Positions 33,198 to 41,709 of a stretch of DNA of 64,000 bases are shown one piece after another. The notes under the pieces were generated by a model, which worked only from the letters and a program-made list of their open reading frames with translations, did not search any database and was not told where the DNA came from. The stretch spans positions 101,505-165,504 of the forward strand of contig NZ_CAKMTJ010000007.1 of NCBI RefSeq assembly GCF_928392795.1. The letters run 5' to 3'. Made by a program: the position numbers and the translations under genes. Position 1 is the stretch's first letter. Each line of letters starts with the position of its first letter. This stretch comes from Rothia nasimurium. Its GTDB lineage: Bacteria > Actinomycetota > Actinomycetes > Actinomycetales > Micrococcaceae.

Positions 33198-35858
33198 GTG
33201 AATAACGAAAATTTGACTCAAGAAGAGGCCGCTCTGCGCGCCCGTACTATCAGCGTTGATACCTACGATGTGCATGTTGATCTCACCCATGCCAGCTCTG
33301 ATTTTGAAACCTACCCGGTAGCCACCACTGTCCGGTTTACGGCGACCGAGGGTGCTAGCACCTTTATTGACTACATTCATCAGTCGGTGGAGTCGGTGAA
33401 GCTCAACGGAGTGTCGCTGCCTGTTGATGAGGTGGTTGAGGGCTCTCGCATCACCCTCCCCCAGTTACAGACGGAAAATACTCTCACCATCAAGGGGCGG
33501 TCGTACTTTAGCCGCTCAGGCGAAGGTCTGCACCGCTACATCGACCCGGCCGATGGCAAGATTTATCTCTACACCCAGTATGAGCCGGCGGATTGTCGTC
33601 GGGTTTTCCCGAATTTTGAGCAACCCGACCTCAAGGCTGTGTTTAACTTCCGTATTACGGCCCCTAAGAGCTGGGTGGTGAGCTCGAATGCTGAGCTGGA
33701 CCGCGAAATTGATGACCCGTCAGATTCATCGATTTCCAAGCGTGTCTTCAAGCCTACTGCCCGTATCTCCACCTACATCACCGCCATTGTGGCCGGCGAG
33801 TACTTTACCGCTTTCGACACCTACACCCCCGCGTCCGCTGTTAATTCCGGGCCTATCCCCCTGGTTGCCTACTGCCGTCAGTCTCTCAAAGAGCACTTTG
33901 ACTACCAGAACATTTTTACCGTGACCAAGCAGGGTCTGGACTTCTTCCAGGACCTCTTTGACTATGCCTACCCCTACCCCAAGTACGAGCAGGCTTTTGT
34001 GCCGGAATACAACCTGGGGGCGATGGAGAACCCCGGCCTGGTGACCTTCACCGAGGGGTACATTTTTGTCTCCGGCGCTGATGAGTCCCAGCTTGAGGGC
34101 CGGGCTAATGTGATTTGCCACGAGATGAGCCACATGTGGTTTGGTGACCTGGTCACCATGAAGTGGTGGAATGAACTGTGGCTCAAGGAGTCTTTTGCAG
34201 ACTTCATGGGGCACCTGGGCGCTGCTGAGGCCAATGGCTATAAGGATGCCTGGGTCACCTTTGCGAATTCCCGTAAGGCTTGGGCTTACCGTCAGGATCA
34301 GCTGCCGACTACTCACCCGATTGTTGCGGATATCCCCCACCTTGAAGCTGCCCGTCAGAACTTTGACGGTATTACCTACGCCAAGGGGGCGAGCGCCCTG
34401 AAGCAGCTGGTTGCTTATGTTGGGTTTGATCAGTTTATTGAGGCTGCGCGGGTGTACTTTAAGCGGTTTGAGTGGGGTAATACGACTCTGGATGATTTCT
34501 TGGGTGTGCTTGATGAGGTTTCTGATCGGGATGTGCGCACTTGGGCTGAGGCTTGGTTGCAGACCAGTGGTTTGTCTGAGCTGTCGTGTGAGCGTGTAAC
34601 CGGTGCTGATGGTTCTGTGCAGCTGGTGGTGCGTCAGGTGTTGCCTGTGGGTGTTCCCGCTGAGCTGGGGCGTCCGCACCTGTTGAAGATTGCCCTGTTC
34701 GCGTCTGAGGGCGGACGTCTGGTACCGACGGGTGTGGTGTCTGCTGATCTTCCTGTGGGTCAGAATGAGGTGCTGGTTGAGTTGACTGAGCAGGAGCAGG
34801 CTCTTGTGGCTGCTGCTGATCTGGTTTTGCTCAATGCTGAGGATTTGACCTATGCCAAGGTTGCCCTGGCTGAGGCTGATGGGCTTGAGTTGGCTTTGAG
34901 CCAGATATCGTCGGTGGAGGATGCCCTGTCGCGCGGGTTGCTGTGGGGTAGCTTGTGGAATATGGTGCGTGATGGGAAGCTTGCTAGCCGCCGGTTTGTG
35001 CTGGCTGTGGGGCAGGCTGCCGCTGCTGAGCCGTCCGCTACTCTTCTGTCGAATATTGTGGATCAGGCGCAGGCTGCGATTTCTTTGTACACTCCGGCGG
35101 GTGCTCGTGGGGAGTTGTGGGATGCCCTGTATGCTGCGCTGTCTGAGGCTCTTGCTAGCGCGAAGGAGGGTAGTGATGAGCAGCTGATTCTGGTGCGGGC
35201 ACTACTGTCTGTGTCGGCGCATTCGCAGTTGGGTCTTGAGTTCGCTCAGGATCTGGCGCGGGGTGCGAGCAGGCAGGTTGAGGGCTTTATTTCTGATGCT
35301 CCTGGTATGAGCTATAACCAGACTCTGGGTTGGAAGGCTCTGGGGGCGCTTGCGGTTCAGGACGCGGTGACTCGGCAGGAGCTGGATGAGGCGCGGTCTT
35401 TCCGTCCTTCTGCCACGGCTGAGCGTGGCTATGCTTTTGCGACCGCTGCTCTGCCGGTGGCGGCTGCGAAGCAGGCCGCCTGGAACCTGGTGACTGAAGA
35501 TATGAGCCTATCGAATGAGTTGCTGTCGGCGACCGCTGCTGGTTTCCAGCACGGGCCGGAGGAGCTGCGCACCGGTTACCGGGATGCTTTCTTTGAGCTT
35601 CTTGCCCCCACCTGGGCTGCCCGTACCGGCGGTATGGCTACCCGTGTTATTCGTGGCCTCTACCCGGCGGTAGAGCTGGCAGAGGGCACTGCGGGAACCC
35701 ACCCGGTCGTCCGCGCCACCGAGCGCTGGCTAGCCGAGCATACGGACGCCCCCACCGCCCTGGTGCGACTGGTGCGGGAGCTACTCGATGATGCCGTCCG
35801 CATCCTTACCGCTCAGGCCTATAACGCATCTGCCACCGAAGAGGTGGCAGGTAACTAG
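33198..35858 (+). CDS. pepN: Aminopeptidase N (M1 family)
   Basis: The 886-residue zinc metallopeptidase has the GAMEN exopeptidase motif in NLGAMENPG, the HEXXH-X18-E site (HEMSH near residue 308, with the second Glu in WLKESFA) and the downstream catalytic Tyr region. A long ERAP1-like C-terminal domain follows. It removes N-terminal residues from peptides in the cytoplasm. A longer frame starts at 33108, but family alignment and the promoter at 33163-33191 support the GTG at 33198 (VNNENLTQEEAALRARTISVD). Codon choice shifts inside the gene: C-ending codons dominate to about 34.4 kb, then G- and T-ending codons to about 35.5 kb, with the frame intact throughout. Confidence 0.93.
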   Translation: MNNENLTQEEAALRARTISVDTYDVHVDLTHASSDFETYPVATTVRFTATEGASTFIDYIHQSVESVKLNGVSLPVDEVVEGSRITLPQLQTENTLTIKGRSYFSRSGEGLHRYIDPADGKIYLYTQYEPADCRRVFPNFEQPDLKAVFNFRITAPKSWVVSSNAELDREIDDPSDSSISKRVFKPTARISTYITAIVAGEYFTAFDTYTPASAVNSGPIPLVAYCRQSLKEHFDYQNIFTVTKQGLDFFQDLFDYAYPYPKYEQAFVPEYNLGAMENPGLVTFTEGYIFVSGADESQLEGRANVICHEMSHMWFGDLVTMKWWNELWLKESFADFMGHLGAAEANGYKDAWVTFANSRKAWAYRQDQLPTTHPIVADIPHLEAARQNFDGITYAKGASALKQLVAYVGFDQFIEAARVYFKRFEWGNTTLDDFLGVLDEVSDRDVRTWAEAWLQTSGLSELSCERVTGADGSVQLVVRQVLPVGVPAELGRPHLLKIALFASEGGRLVPTGVVSADLPVGQNEVLVELTEQEQALVAAADLVLLNAEDLTYAKVALAEADGLELALSQISSVEDALSRGLLWGSLWNMVRDGKLASRRFVLAVGQAAAAEPSATLLSNIVDQAQAAISLYTPAGARGELWDALYAALSEALASAKEGSDEQLILVRALLSVSAHSQLGLEFAQDLARGASRQVEGFISDAPGMSYNQTLGWKALGALAVQDAVTRQELDEARSFRPSATAERGYAFATAALPVAAAKQAAWNLVTEDMSLSNELLSATAAGFQHGPEELRTGYRDAFFELLAPTWAARTGGMATRVIRGLYPAVELAEGTAGTHPVVRATERWLAEHTDAPTALVRLVRELLDDAVRILTAQAYNASATEEVAGN

Positions 35859-35882
35859 GTCTTTACCTGGGAATCTACGCAG

Positions 35883-35929
35883 AAAGCCGGTTTTGGGACG
35901 CAGCATTGCAAACCAAAATCGGCTTTTTC
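35883..35929 (+). terminator. Terminator after pepN
   Basis: AAAGCCGGTTTTGG pairs with CCAAAATCGGCTTT (one wobble) around a 19-nt loop and ends in TTTTTCG. Confidence 0.8.
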
Positions 35930-35973
35930 GTGAGAAGCTATAGAGAGTAACTTTTTGGGATAAGGAGCCTACT

Positions 35974-37143
35974 GTGACCGACTACGTACTGGGCGATCGC
36001 GGCACCGTGCAGGTCATCACCGATGACTACTACGATGCAGAAATTCTTCAGGTTTTTGAAGAACTCTTGATTGACCGTGAACGGGTCTGGAACGGTGAGG
36101 TTCGCCTTGTACCAGAACCCGATAACCCCTACCAGCCCCAGGCCATTGCGGTCTACGCTGACGACCTTAAGCTGGGGCGTCTTTCCCCCGAGGACTCCGC
36201 TGCCTATTGGGGCCCGATTACCCGCGTTGTGGCCTCGGGCTACGACGCTGTGACCCGTATGCAGCTCTCTGCTGTTCTGCGCGGGGTCACCGGTGAAACC
36301 CACATCGAAAGCAGCGGCCAGCTCTCCCTGAGCGCCCCTGGCTCCCTCTTCCCCCTCAACAATGCCCCCACCCAGGCAACCCTGCTACCCCAGGGGGCCT
36401 CTATGAAGGTGCTCGATGAGAAAGACCACTCCGAGTACCTGCACTCCATCCTGCCTCCCTCCGGTGAGGGTCGGGTGATTCTCTCCCTGGAGAACAACCA
36501 GATTAAGCACGCGGACGGGCGTGTGGTTGACTCGGTCGACGTCCTGCACGACCGCAAGGTGGTGGGCCGCCTTTCCACCCAGATCTCCGAGCAGCTGGCC
36601 CCTGTCATCCGCTACGCCTACGAGCACGATAAGCTCACCAGCGCCTGGGGCACGATTCGCGGCAACTCCTTTGAGCTGTCCCTGACGGTGCAGGCCGTCC
36701 GCCCCTCTGAGATTCCCACCGAGTGGTACCAGGAGCTCCCCAACTACCTGCCCGAGCTTCTACCGGCTGCACCCTCCTACGAGGTGCCCCCCGCCTATGT
36801 GCCGACCGAGGGTGAAGCGACCCGCAGCAACGCCCCCAAGAAAAAGCGCTCACTCATGCCCAACCGTCCGGCCGCAAGCGAGCACACTACCGTTGAAGCC
36901 AACGGCGTAGAAGCCGCAGAACCCACCGCCGCACATTCCCTGGGCCTACAGCGCATCTCTGTTCTCCTTGGGCTTGTCGGTGGACTTATCCTGGTCACAG
37001 GTCTGGTTCTTGTCTTCTTCAAGCCCCTGCTCGGCATTTTAGGTATAGTGCTCGGCGCATCCGTAGCCTTCCTGGCTCTCTTCGTCGGTCGCGATAACAG
37101 CTATACCGAAGAAGAAGTATCTGCCGACCCGCTCGAACACTAG
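35974..37143 (+). CDS. Membrane protein with N-terminal HIRAN-like region
   Basis: The 389-residue protein starts at a GTG with AAGGAG 6 nt upstream. Residues about 35-85 contain VRLVPEPDNPYQPQAIAVYA followed by DDLKLGRLSPEDSAAY. This resembles HIRAN domains (NPYDxNAVxV...GxLs), which bind DNA ends or nucleic acid in other proteins. A second beta-rich region (about 140-250) follows, then a Pro-rich linker, a basic PKKKRSLMPNR segment and two C-terminal membrane helices (about 325-370). The N-terminal part would be cytoplasmic. No catalytic motif is visible and I do not assign a function. Confidence 0.6.
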   Translation: MTDYVLGDRGTVQVITDDYYDAEILQVFEELLIDRERVWNGEVRLVPEPDNPYQPQAIAVYADDLKLGRLSPEDSAAYWGPITRVVASGYDAVTRMQLSAVLRGVTGETHIESSGQLSLSAPGSLFPLNNAPTQATLLPQGASMKVLDEKDHSEYLHSILPPSGEGRVILSLENNQIKHADGRVVDSVDVLHDRKVVGRLSTQISEQLAPVIRYAYEHDKLTSAWGTIRGNSFELSLTVQAVRPSEIPTEWYQELPNYLPELLPAAPSYEVPPAYVPTEGEATRSNAPKKKRSLMPNRPAASEHTTVEANGVEAAEPTAAHSLGLQRISVLLGLVGGLILVTGLVLVFFKPLLGILGIVLGASVAFLALFVGRDNSYTEEEVSADPLEH

Positions 37144-37165
37144 CCTCAAGGTAAAAAGAAAATAT

Positions 37166-37200
37166 AAGGGGAGCCCCACCAGTTTGGTGGGGCTCCCCTT
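37166..37200. terminator. Bidirectional terminator between the HIRAN-like and LCP genes
   Basis: A perfect 16-bp stem (arm AAGGGGAGCCCCACCA) encloses GTT between convergent genes. Confidence 0.9.
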
Positions 37201-37228
37201 ATATCCTCTGGCGAGGGACTACCTGGAT

Positions 37229-38389
37229 TTAGTCAGAACCGTAGGTAGCAATGTAACTAGGCATGGTATCGGTCTTCAGAGCGTTCGACAGAGCGCTGGT
37301 TGCAGCGGCATCGAGCACCACAATCGACTGACCATCCCAGGACCAGCCGGTACCGGCATTCGGCAGGGTCATGGAAACCAGCTGAGTGTTACCGTTAGCC
37401 AGAACAGGCTGGGCAATACCCACGATGGCTGAAGGGGATAGACCCTGATCTACGGTCATGTAGGGAGATACAGACTCGATGACCTGCAGCAGCTTGCTAG
37501 CAGAAGACAGGGCACCATCGGCTTTTAGCTCGTTATAGACGCCGCGCAGGAAGGCACGCTGGTTACGGACGCGCTGGTAGTCACCGTCAGAGAAAACGTA
37601 GCGTTCGCGCACGAAGACCAGCGCCTCACCACCGGTCATGGTTTGAGGACCAGCAGCAAAGGAGTACCCAGCGGGAGTTGCGTTAAAAGCGAAGGGAACA
37701 TCAACAGTTACACCGCCCAGGGTATCAACCAGAGCCTTAAAACCCTGGAAGTCAATTTCAGCGACGTGATCCATCTGGATGCCGAGAAGCTGCTCAATGG
37801 TAGCAACCTGCAGGTCAACACCACCGTAGTTCAGACCGGCATTAACCTTGTGGGAGCCGTAACCGGGGATATTAACCCAGGTATCGCGCATTACCGAGAT
37901 CAGGTAGGCAGCGGAGCCGTCCTCAGGGATGTGCAGCACCATGATGGTATCTGCTCGGGCACCGGTCACAACCTGTGCTTCGGCACCGGAACGCTGGTCA
38001 GAACCTAGCAGCAGGATATCGGTGGCAGCAGTGTTAACCGGACGGTCGGTGACGGCACCACCTTCATAGATATCAAGGATGCCGTTACCGTTAGCATCGC
38101 CCTCAGAGACGTTACTTTCTAAGGTAGCGCCCGATTCATTGGTAATCGTTGCGTTAGCTGCCTCATCTACTATTTTCTGCAGCTCGTCATTATGGGGGGT
38201 AGTTACGGAGCCGTCCTCATTCGGCATGGCGCTATCAAAGGTCTCAGACTTATTCCATGCCTTATTGATCATGAACAGGTACCCGCCCACAGCGATGACC
38301 GGAATCAGCAGCAGAATGAGCAGGGTAATCCAGAGGGCTTTTTTACTTTTCTTCTTTTTAGGTTCTTCTTCGTGAGCCGCGACGGACAC
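37229..38389 (-). CDS. LytR-CpsA-Psr (LCP) family cell-wall ligase with EF-hand-like loop
   Basis: The 386-residue protein has a basic cytoplasmic N-terminus (KKKKSKKA), one membrane helix (about 19-40) and an extracellular LCP domain (about 120-370). Motifs include LLLGSDQRSG, GARADTIMVLHI, SVMRDTWVNIPGYGSHKVNAGLNYGG and VRERYVFSDGDYQRVRNQR with the conserved arginines. LCP enzymes attach glycopolymers such as teichoic acids or arabinogalactan-like chains to peptidoglycan. Between helix and domain lies DANGNGILDIYE (98-109), a perfect EF-hand loop pattern. The start is a GTG with GGAGGT upstream. Confidence 0.9.
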   Translation of the reverse strand: MSVAAHEEEPKKKKSKKALWITLLILLLIPVIAVGGYLFMINKAWNKSETFDSAMPNEDGSVTTPHNDELQKIVDEAANATITNESGATLESNVSEGDANGNGILDIYEGGAVTDRPVNTAATDILLLGSDQRSGAEAQVVTGARADTIMVLHIPEDGSAAYLISVMRDTWVNIPGYGSHKVNAGLNYGGVDLQVATIEQLLGIQMDHVAEIDFQGFKALVDTLGGVTVDVPFAFNATPAGYSFAAGPQTMTGGEALVFVRERYVFSDGDYQRVRNQRAFLRGVYNELKADGALSSASKLLQVIESVSPYMTVDQGLSPSAIVGIAQPVLANGNTQLVSMTLPNAGTGWSWDGQSIVVLDAAATSALSNALKTDTMPSYIATYGSD

Positions 38390-38489
38390 GGTACCTCCCT
38401 AACTTGTCTCAAAAGGGGCGCAACCACCCGGCAAGGGTGTAATACGCGGAGTGAATCGAACCCAATTCTACGCAGTGAACCTACAAAAA

Positions 38490-38526
38490 CACCCCGTAAC
38501 GCGTGATAAATCACGGTCACGGGGTG
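38490..38526 (-). terminator. Terminator after rpmE2
   Basis: CACCCCGT pairs with ACGGGGTG, with an inner CGTGA/TCACG stem, downstream of the L31 gene. Confidence 0.75.
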
Positions 38527-38558
38527 TGATATTAAGCCTGAATAGACTGGCTGTAAAC

Positions 38559-38816
38559 TTAGGCCTTCTTGCCGAAGTTTGCGAAGCGAGCGTTGAAGCG
38601 CTCAACACGACCAGCGGCGTCCATGATGCGCTGCTTGCCGGTGTAGAAGGGGTGTGAAGCTGATGAGATTTCAACTTCTACGAGGGGGTACTCGTTGCCG
38701 TCTTCCCACTTTTCGGTCTTCTGAGAAGTCATAGTTGACTTGGTCAGGAAGGTCTCGCCTGATGCGAGGTCGCGGAAGAGAACGTAGTTGTATTCAGGGT
38801 GGATGCCAGCCTGCAT
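38559..38816 (-). CDS. rpmE2: 50S ribosomal protein L31 type B
   Basis: The 85-residue protein begins [29 protein letters not shown] and ends [16 protein letters not shown], the long type B form. It has no cysteines, so it is the zinc-free (C-minus) paralogue. Type B L31 replaces the zinc-binding form under zinc limitation in other bacteria, often under Zur control. I see no convincing Zur box here. GAAGG lies upstream of the ATG, and the gene is followed by its own terminator. Confidence 0.95.
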   Translation of the reverse strand: MQAGIHPEYNYVLFRDLASGETFLTKSTMTSQKTEKWEDGNEYPLVEVEISSASHPFYTGKQRIMDAAGRVERFNARFANFGKKA

Positions 38817-38912
38817 GATATTTACCTTCTTCGTGCCCTGGATTTTGCCAGTGCATATCTTGTTGCTACCGGGGCGGGTGCCTACCGGTGGTTGCGGTTT
38901 ACAACCGAGGAA

Positions 38913-39791
38913 CTACTCTACCATCTTTGGGCGGGTTTCCCAGAAGGCAACGGCTGAGGCGGCCGCTACATTGAGGGAATCAACCCCGTGGCTCATGGGA
39001 ATCATGACGGTGTGCTGGGTAGCTGCCAGGGTGGACTTTGCCAGCCCGTGCCCCTCGGTGCCCAAAATCAGAGCTAGTTTCTCATCGTTGCGGTTAGCCA
39101 GTTCGGTCAGGCTCAAAGAATCCTCTTCTAAGGCGAGCGCGGCGGTGGTGAAGCCCGCTGCGTGCAGGGTGTCGAGGGCGCCGGGCCAGGAGTCCAGTCT
39201 GGCCCAGGGTACCTGGAAGACGGTTCCCATGGAGACGCGGATTGAGCGCCGGTAGAGCGGGTCAGCGCAGCGCGGGGTCACCAGCACCAGGTCGACGTCG
39301 AGGGCGGCTGCCGAGCGGAAGATGGCACCCACGTTGGTGTGGTCCACGATGTCTTCCAGAATTGCGATGCGCCGCACCCCCTCAAGCAGGGTTTGTAAGG
39401 GAACAGGTTCGGGCCTAGCCATGGCGGCCAGGGCCCCGCGGTGCAGGGCGAAGCCGGTAACCTGCTCCAGCTCGTCCTCACTTCCCACATAGGCGGGTAC
39501 CTCGGGGTGCTCCTGCAACACGTCAATGAGGTCGTCGGCCCATTTTTCGCTCATGAGAAACGAGAGAGGCCGGTGCCCGGCGGCGAGCGCCCGGCGGATT
39601 ACCTTGGAGGATTCTGCAATGTAGATTCCCCATTCGGGTTCTTTGATGGAGCGCAGTTTGACGTCGGTGAGGTGGGTGTAGAAGCGGGTGGCCTCGCTCG
39701 GGGCCGTGCTGAGGGGATGTACGTTAGGCAGGGCAGCAACGCGGGCAGAGCGTTCTGCCAGCTGCTCAGGGGTGAGCTGTTTGGGCTTCAT
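38913..39791 (-). CDS. TrmH/SpoU family RNA 2'-O-methyltransferase
   Basis: The 292-residue protein has an N-terminal RNA-binding region (about 35-130) and a C-terminal SPOUT domain with the three family motifs: EDIVDHTNVGAIFRSAAAL, LILGTEGHGLA and VMIPMSHGVDSLNVAAASAVAFWE. It uses SAM to methylate ribose in rRNA or tRNA; the exact target is not readable. The start lies 10 bp from the ABC ATPase stop, so the two genes are co-transcribed. Confidence 0.92.
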   Translation of the reverse strand: MKPKQLTPEQLAERSARVAALPNVHPLSTAPSEATRFYTHLTDVKLRSIKEPEWGIYIAESSKVIRRALAAGHRPLSFLMSEKWADDLIDVLQEHPEVPAYVGSEDELEQVTGFALHRGALAAMARPEPVPLQTLLEGVRRIAILEDIVDHTNVGAIFRSAAALDVDLVLVTPRCADPLYRRSIRVSMGTVFQVPWARLDSWPGALDTLHAAGFTTAALALEEDSLSLTELANRNDEKLALILGTEGHGLAKSTLAATQHTVMIPMSHGVDSLNVAAASAVAFWETRPKMVE

Positions 39792-39801
39792 TCTCGGTTC
39801 T

Positions 39802-40587
39802 CTAGCGGGCGAAGGCTGAGTAGCGGCCAGAATCGTGAATGGTGAGGTCCAAATCTAGACCGTAGGTGGCAGAAACATTGGCCTGGGTGAGGGTTTCTTC
39901 GATGGGGCCAGCAGCAACAATTTCGCCCTCGCGCAGCAGCAGGGCGTGGGTGAAGCCCGCGGGAATCTCTTCCAGGTGGTGGGTGACCAAAATAGTGGCA
40001 GGGGCGTAGGGGTCTAGAGCCAGGTGGGTCAGGCGCTTGACCAAACCTTCACGCCCGGCAATATCCATACCGGCACCGGGTTCATCGAGAATCAGCATTT
40101 CGGGGTCTGTCATCAGGGCGCGAGCAATGAGCACGCGCTTCTTCTCACCTTCCGAGAGGGTGCCGAAGGGGCGGTCAGCTAGGTGGGCTACCCCCCAATC
40201 GTCAAGAAGGGCCTTGCCCTGGTTGTCGTCGAAGGAGTCGTATTCTTCGTTCCAGCGGCCTGCTACGCCGTAGGCTGCGGTGATGACGACATCGAGCACG
40301 GTTTCGTTGCTGGGGATTTGGGCGGCCATGGGGGCTGATGAGAGGCCGATGCGGGGGCGTAGTTCAAAAACGTCGACGGCGCCGAGGATTTCGTCGAGGA
40401 TGTCGACTTCGCCGCGGGTGGGGTGCAGGCGGGCTGCCGCAATGGAGAGCAGGGTGGTTTTGCCCGCGCCGTTGGGGCCAAGGACGACCCAGCGTTCGCC
40501 TTCTTCGACAGACCAGGTGATGTTGTGGATGAGGTTCTTACCGCTTCGTGAGACAGTAACCTTATTAAGTTCAAGAACTGATGCCAT
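39802..40587 (-). CDS. Stand-alone ABC transporter ATPase
   Basis: The 261-residue single-NBD protein has Walker A GPNGAGKTT (about 40), signature LSEGEKKRV, Walker B MLILDEPGAGMD and an H-loop in ILVTHHLEEIP. The closest architectural match is the group of soluble ATPases without permease partners (YlmA/ModF-like). No membrane subunit is adjacent, so a transport role is unsupported; neighbours are a methyltransferase gene and, divergently, serB. Only 30 bp separate the two start codons, so the promoters of both genes overlap. A TAAAGT box lies 8 nt before the ATG. Confidence 0.85.
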   Translation of the reverse strand: MASVLELNKVTVSRSGKNLIHNITWSVEEGERWVVLGPNGAGKTTLLSIAAARLHPTRGEVDILDEILGAVDVFELRPRIGLSSAPMAAQIPSNETVLDVVITAAYGVAGRWNEEYDSFDDNQGKALLDDWGVAHLADRPFGTLSEGEKKRVLIARALMTDPEMLILDEPGAGMDIAGREGLVKRLTHLALDPYAPATILVTHHLEEIPAGFTHALLLREGEIVAAGPIEETLTQANVSATYGLDLDLTIHDSGRYSAFAR

Positions 40588-40604
40588 GGTTCACAACTTT
40601 AGTA

Positions 40605-40610
40605 GATAAT
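40605..40610 (+). promoter_or_regulatory. Predicted leaderless -10 of serB
   Basis: GATAAT followed by GGTGCCT (7 nt) and the ATG at 40618. The -35 region falls inside the first codons of the divergent ABC ATPase gene. Confidence 0.45.
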
Positions 40611-40617
40611 GGTGCCT

Positions 40618-41553
40618 ATGAGTACTTCTGTGAATATTGTTGCTATTTCTCGTGCGGACGCCCCCCTGATTGCTACCGAGGAGCAGCTGGTTGCTGCGCT
40701 GCAGGCGGTTGAGGGTCTGGAGCTTGAGTCGGGTCTTTTGATGGAGGTTCCTGCCTCTCGCGTGGAGCGCGAGGCTGAGGGCCCGGCCTACTCGGTCTAT
40801 ATTGCTGCGGCTTCGTGGGAGCGCGGTGGTGTTGAGGATGCCCGCGGCGCCCTGGGGCTGCTCGATGGGGCACGCTCGCTGGGCTTTGACCTGAATGTGG
40901 TGCCCGCTGAGCTGGCCAACGATGAGAAGAAGCTGCTCATTATGGATGTTGACTCTACCCTGATTCGTCAGGAGGTCATTGATGAGCTGGCAGCTGCGGC
41001 AGGACGCGGCGCTGAGGTTGCTGAGGTGACCGAGCGGGCGATGCGCGGGGAGCTCGATTTTGAGGCGTCCTTGCGTGAGCGGGTTGCCACCCTTGCTGGT
41101 CTCGATGAGTCAGTCATCGACGAGGTAGCGTCTCGGGTGCTCTACTCCCCCGGTGCCACCAAGCTGGTTGAGGTTTTCCTAGCGGCTGGCCACGAGGTGT
41201 GCGTTGTATCCGGTGGTTTCGTGCAGGTACTTTCCCCGCTAGCGGGCTACCTGAACCTTTCCAAGGCGCGCGCCAACGTCCTTGACATCATCGAGGGCAA
41301 GCTGACCGGCAAGGTGAGTGGTGAGGTCATTACCGGTGAGGTCAAGAAGGAGTCGTTGAAGGAGTGGGCTAAGGAGTTCGATATCAAGTCCTCCCAGACC
41401 ATTGCTGTGGGCGACGGAGCTAACGATGTGCTCATGATTCTTGAGGCTGAGCTGGGTGTTGCCTTCAACGCTAAGACCGCCCTGCTTGAGGTCGCAGACG
41501 CCCAGATTAACACTCTGCGACTGGACGCGGTACGCCACTTCGCTGGTCTCTAG
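40618..41553 (+). CDS. serB: Phosphoserine phosphatase SerB
   Basis: This HAD-superfamily enzyme has an N-terminal regulatory-like region (about 1-95) and a catalytic domain with motif I IMDVDSTLIRQEVIDELA, motif II VVSGGFVQVL, the Lys in EVITGEVKKESL and motif IV AVGDGANDVLMI. It hydrolyses phosphoserine to serine in the last biosynthetic step. The ATG at 40618 (311 residues) fits the -10 box; the alternative GTG at 40609 would add three residues. A T-tailed hairpin ends the gene. Confidence 0.94.
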   Translation: MSTSVNIVAISRADAPLIATEEQLVAALQAVEGLELESGLLMEVPASRVEREAEGPAYSVYIAAASWERGGVEDARGALGLLDGARSLGFDLNVVPAELANDEKKLLIMDVDSTLIRQEVIDELAAAAGRGAEVAEVTERAMRGELDFEASLRERVATLAGLDESVIDEVASRVLYSPGATKLVEVFLAAGHEVCVVSGGFVQVLSPLAGYLNLSKARANVLDIIEGKLTGKVSGEVITGEVKKESLKEWAKEFDIKSSQTIAVGDGANDVLMILEAELGVAFNAKTALLEVADAQINTLRLDAVRHFAGL

Positions 41554-41586
41554 ACACTCGCTTCATTTTGCCCCGTAGGGCAGGCA

Positions 41587-41622
41587 AAAGGACGCTGGTA
41601 GGTGGCTACCAGCGTCCTTTTA
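41587..41622 (+). terminator. Terminator after serB
   Basis: AAAGGACGCTGGTAG pairs with CTACCAGCGTCCTTT, followed by T. It is a classical intrinsic terminator. Confidence 0.9.
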
Positions 41623-41709
41623 CGTGCTGAAATCATCGGGTTTGTACCATGCCCTGCCCACTTTTGACCCTAAAAACGTGCAGGGTGCGGTACAAAGTTC
41701 GGCGGGTGA

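Noticed and set aside
39802..40587. Importer or exporter function for the single ABC ATPase
   Set aside because: No permease or binding protein gene is adjacent, so only an ATPase role is stated.
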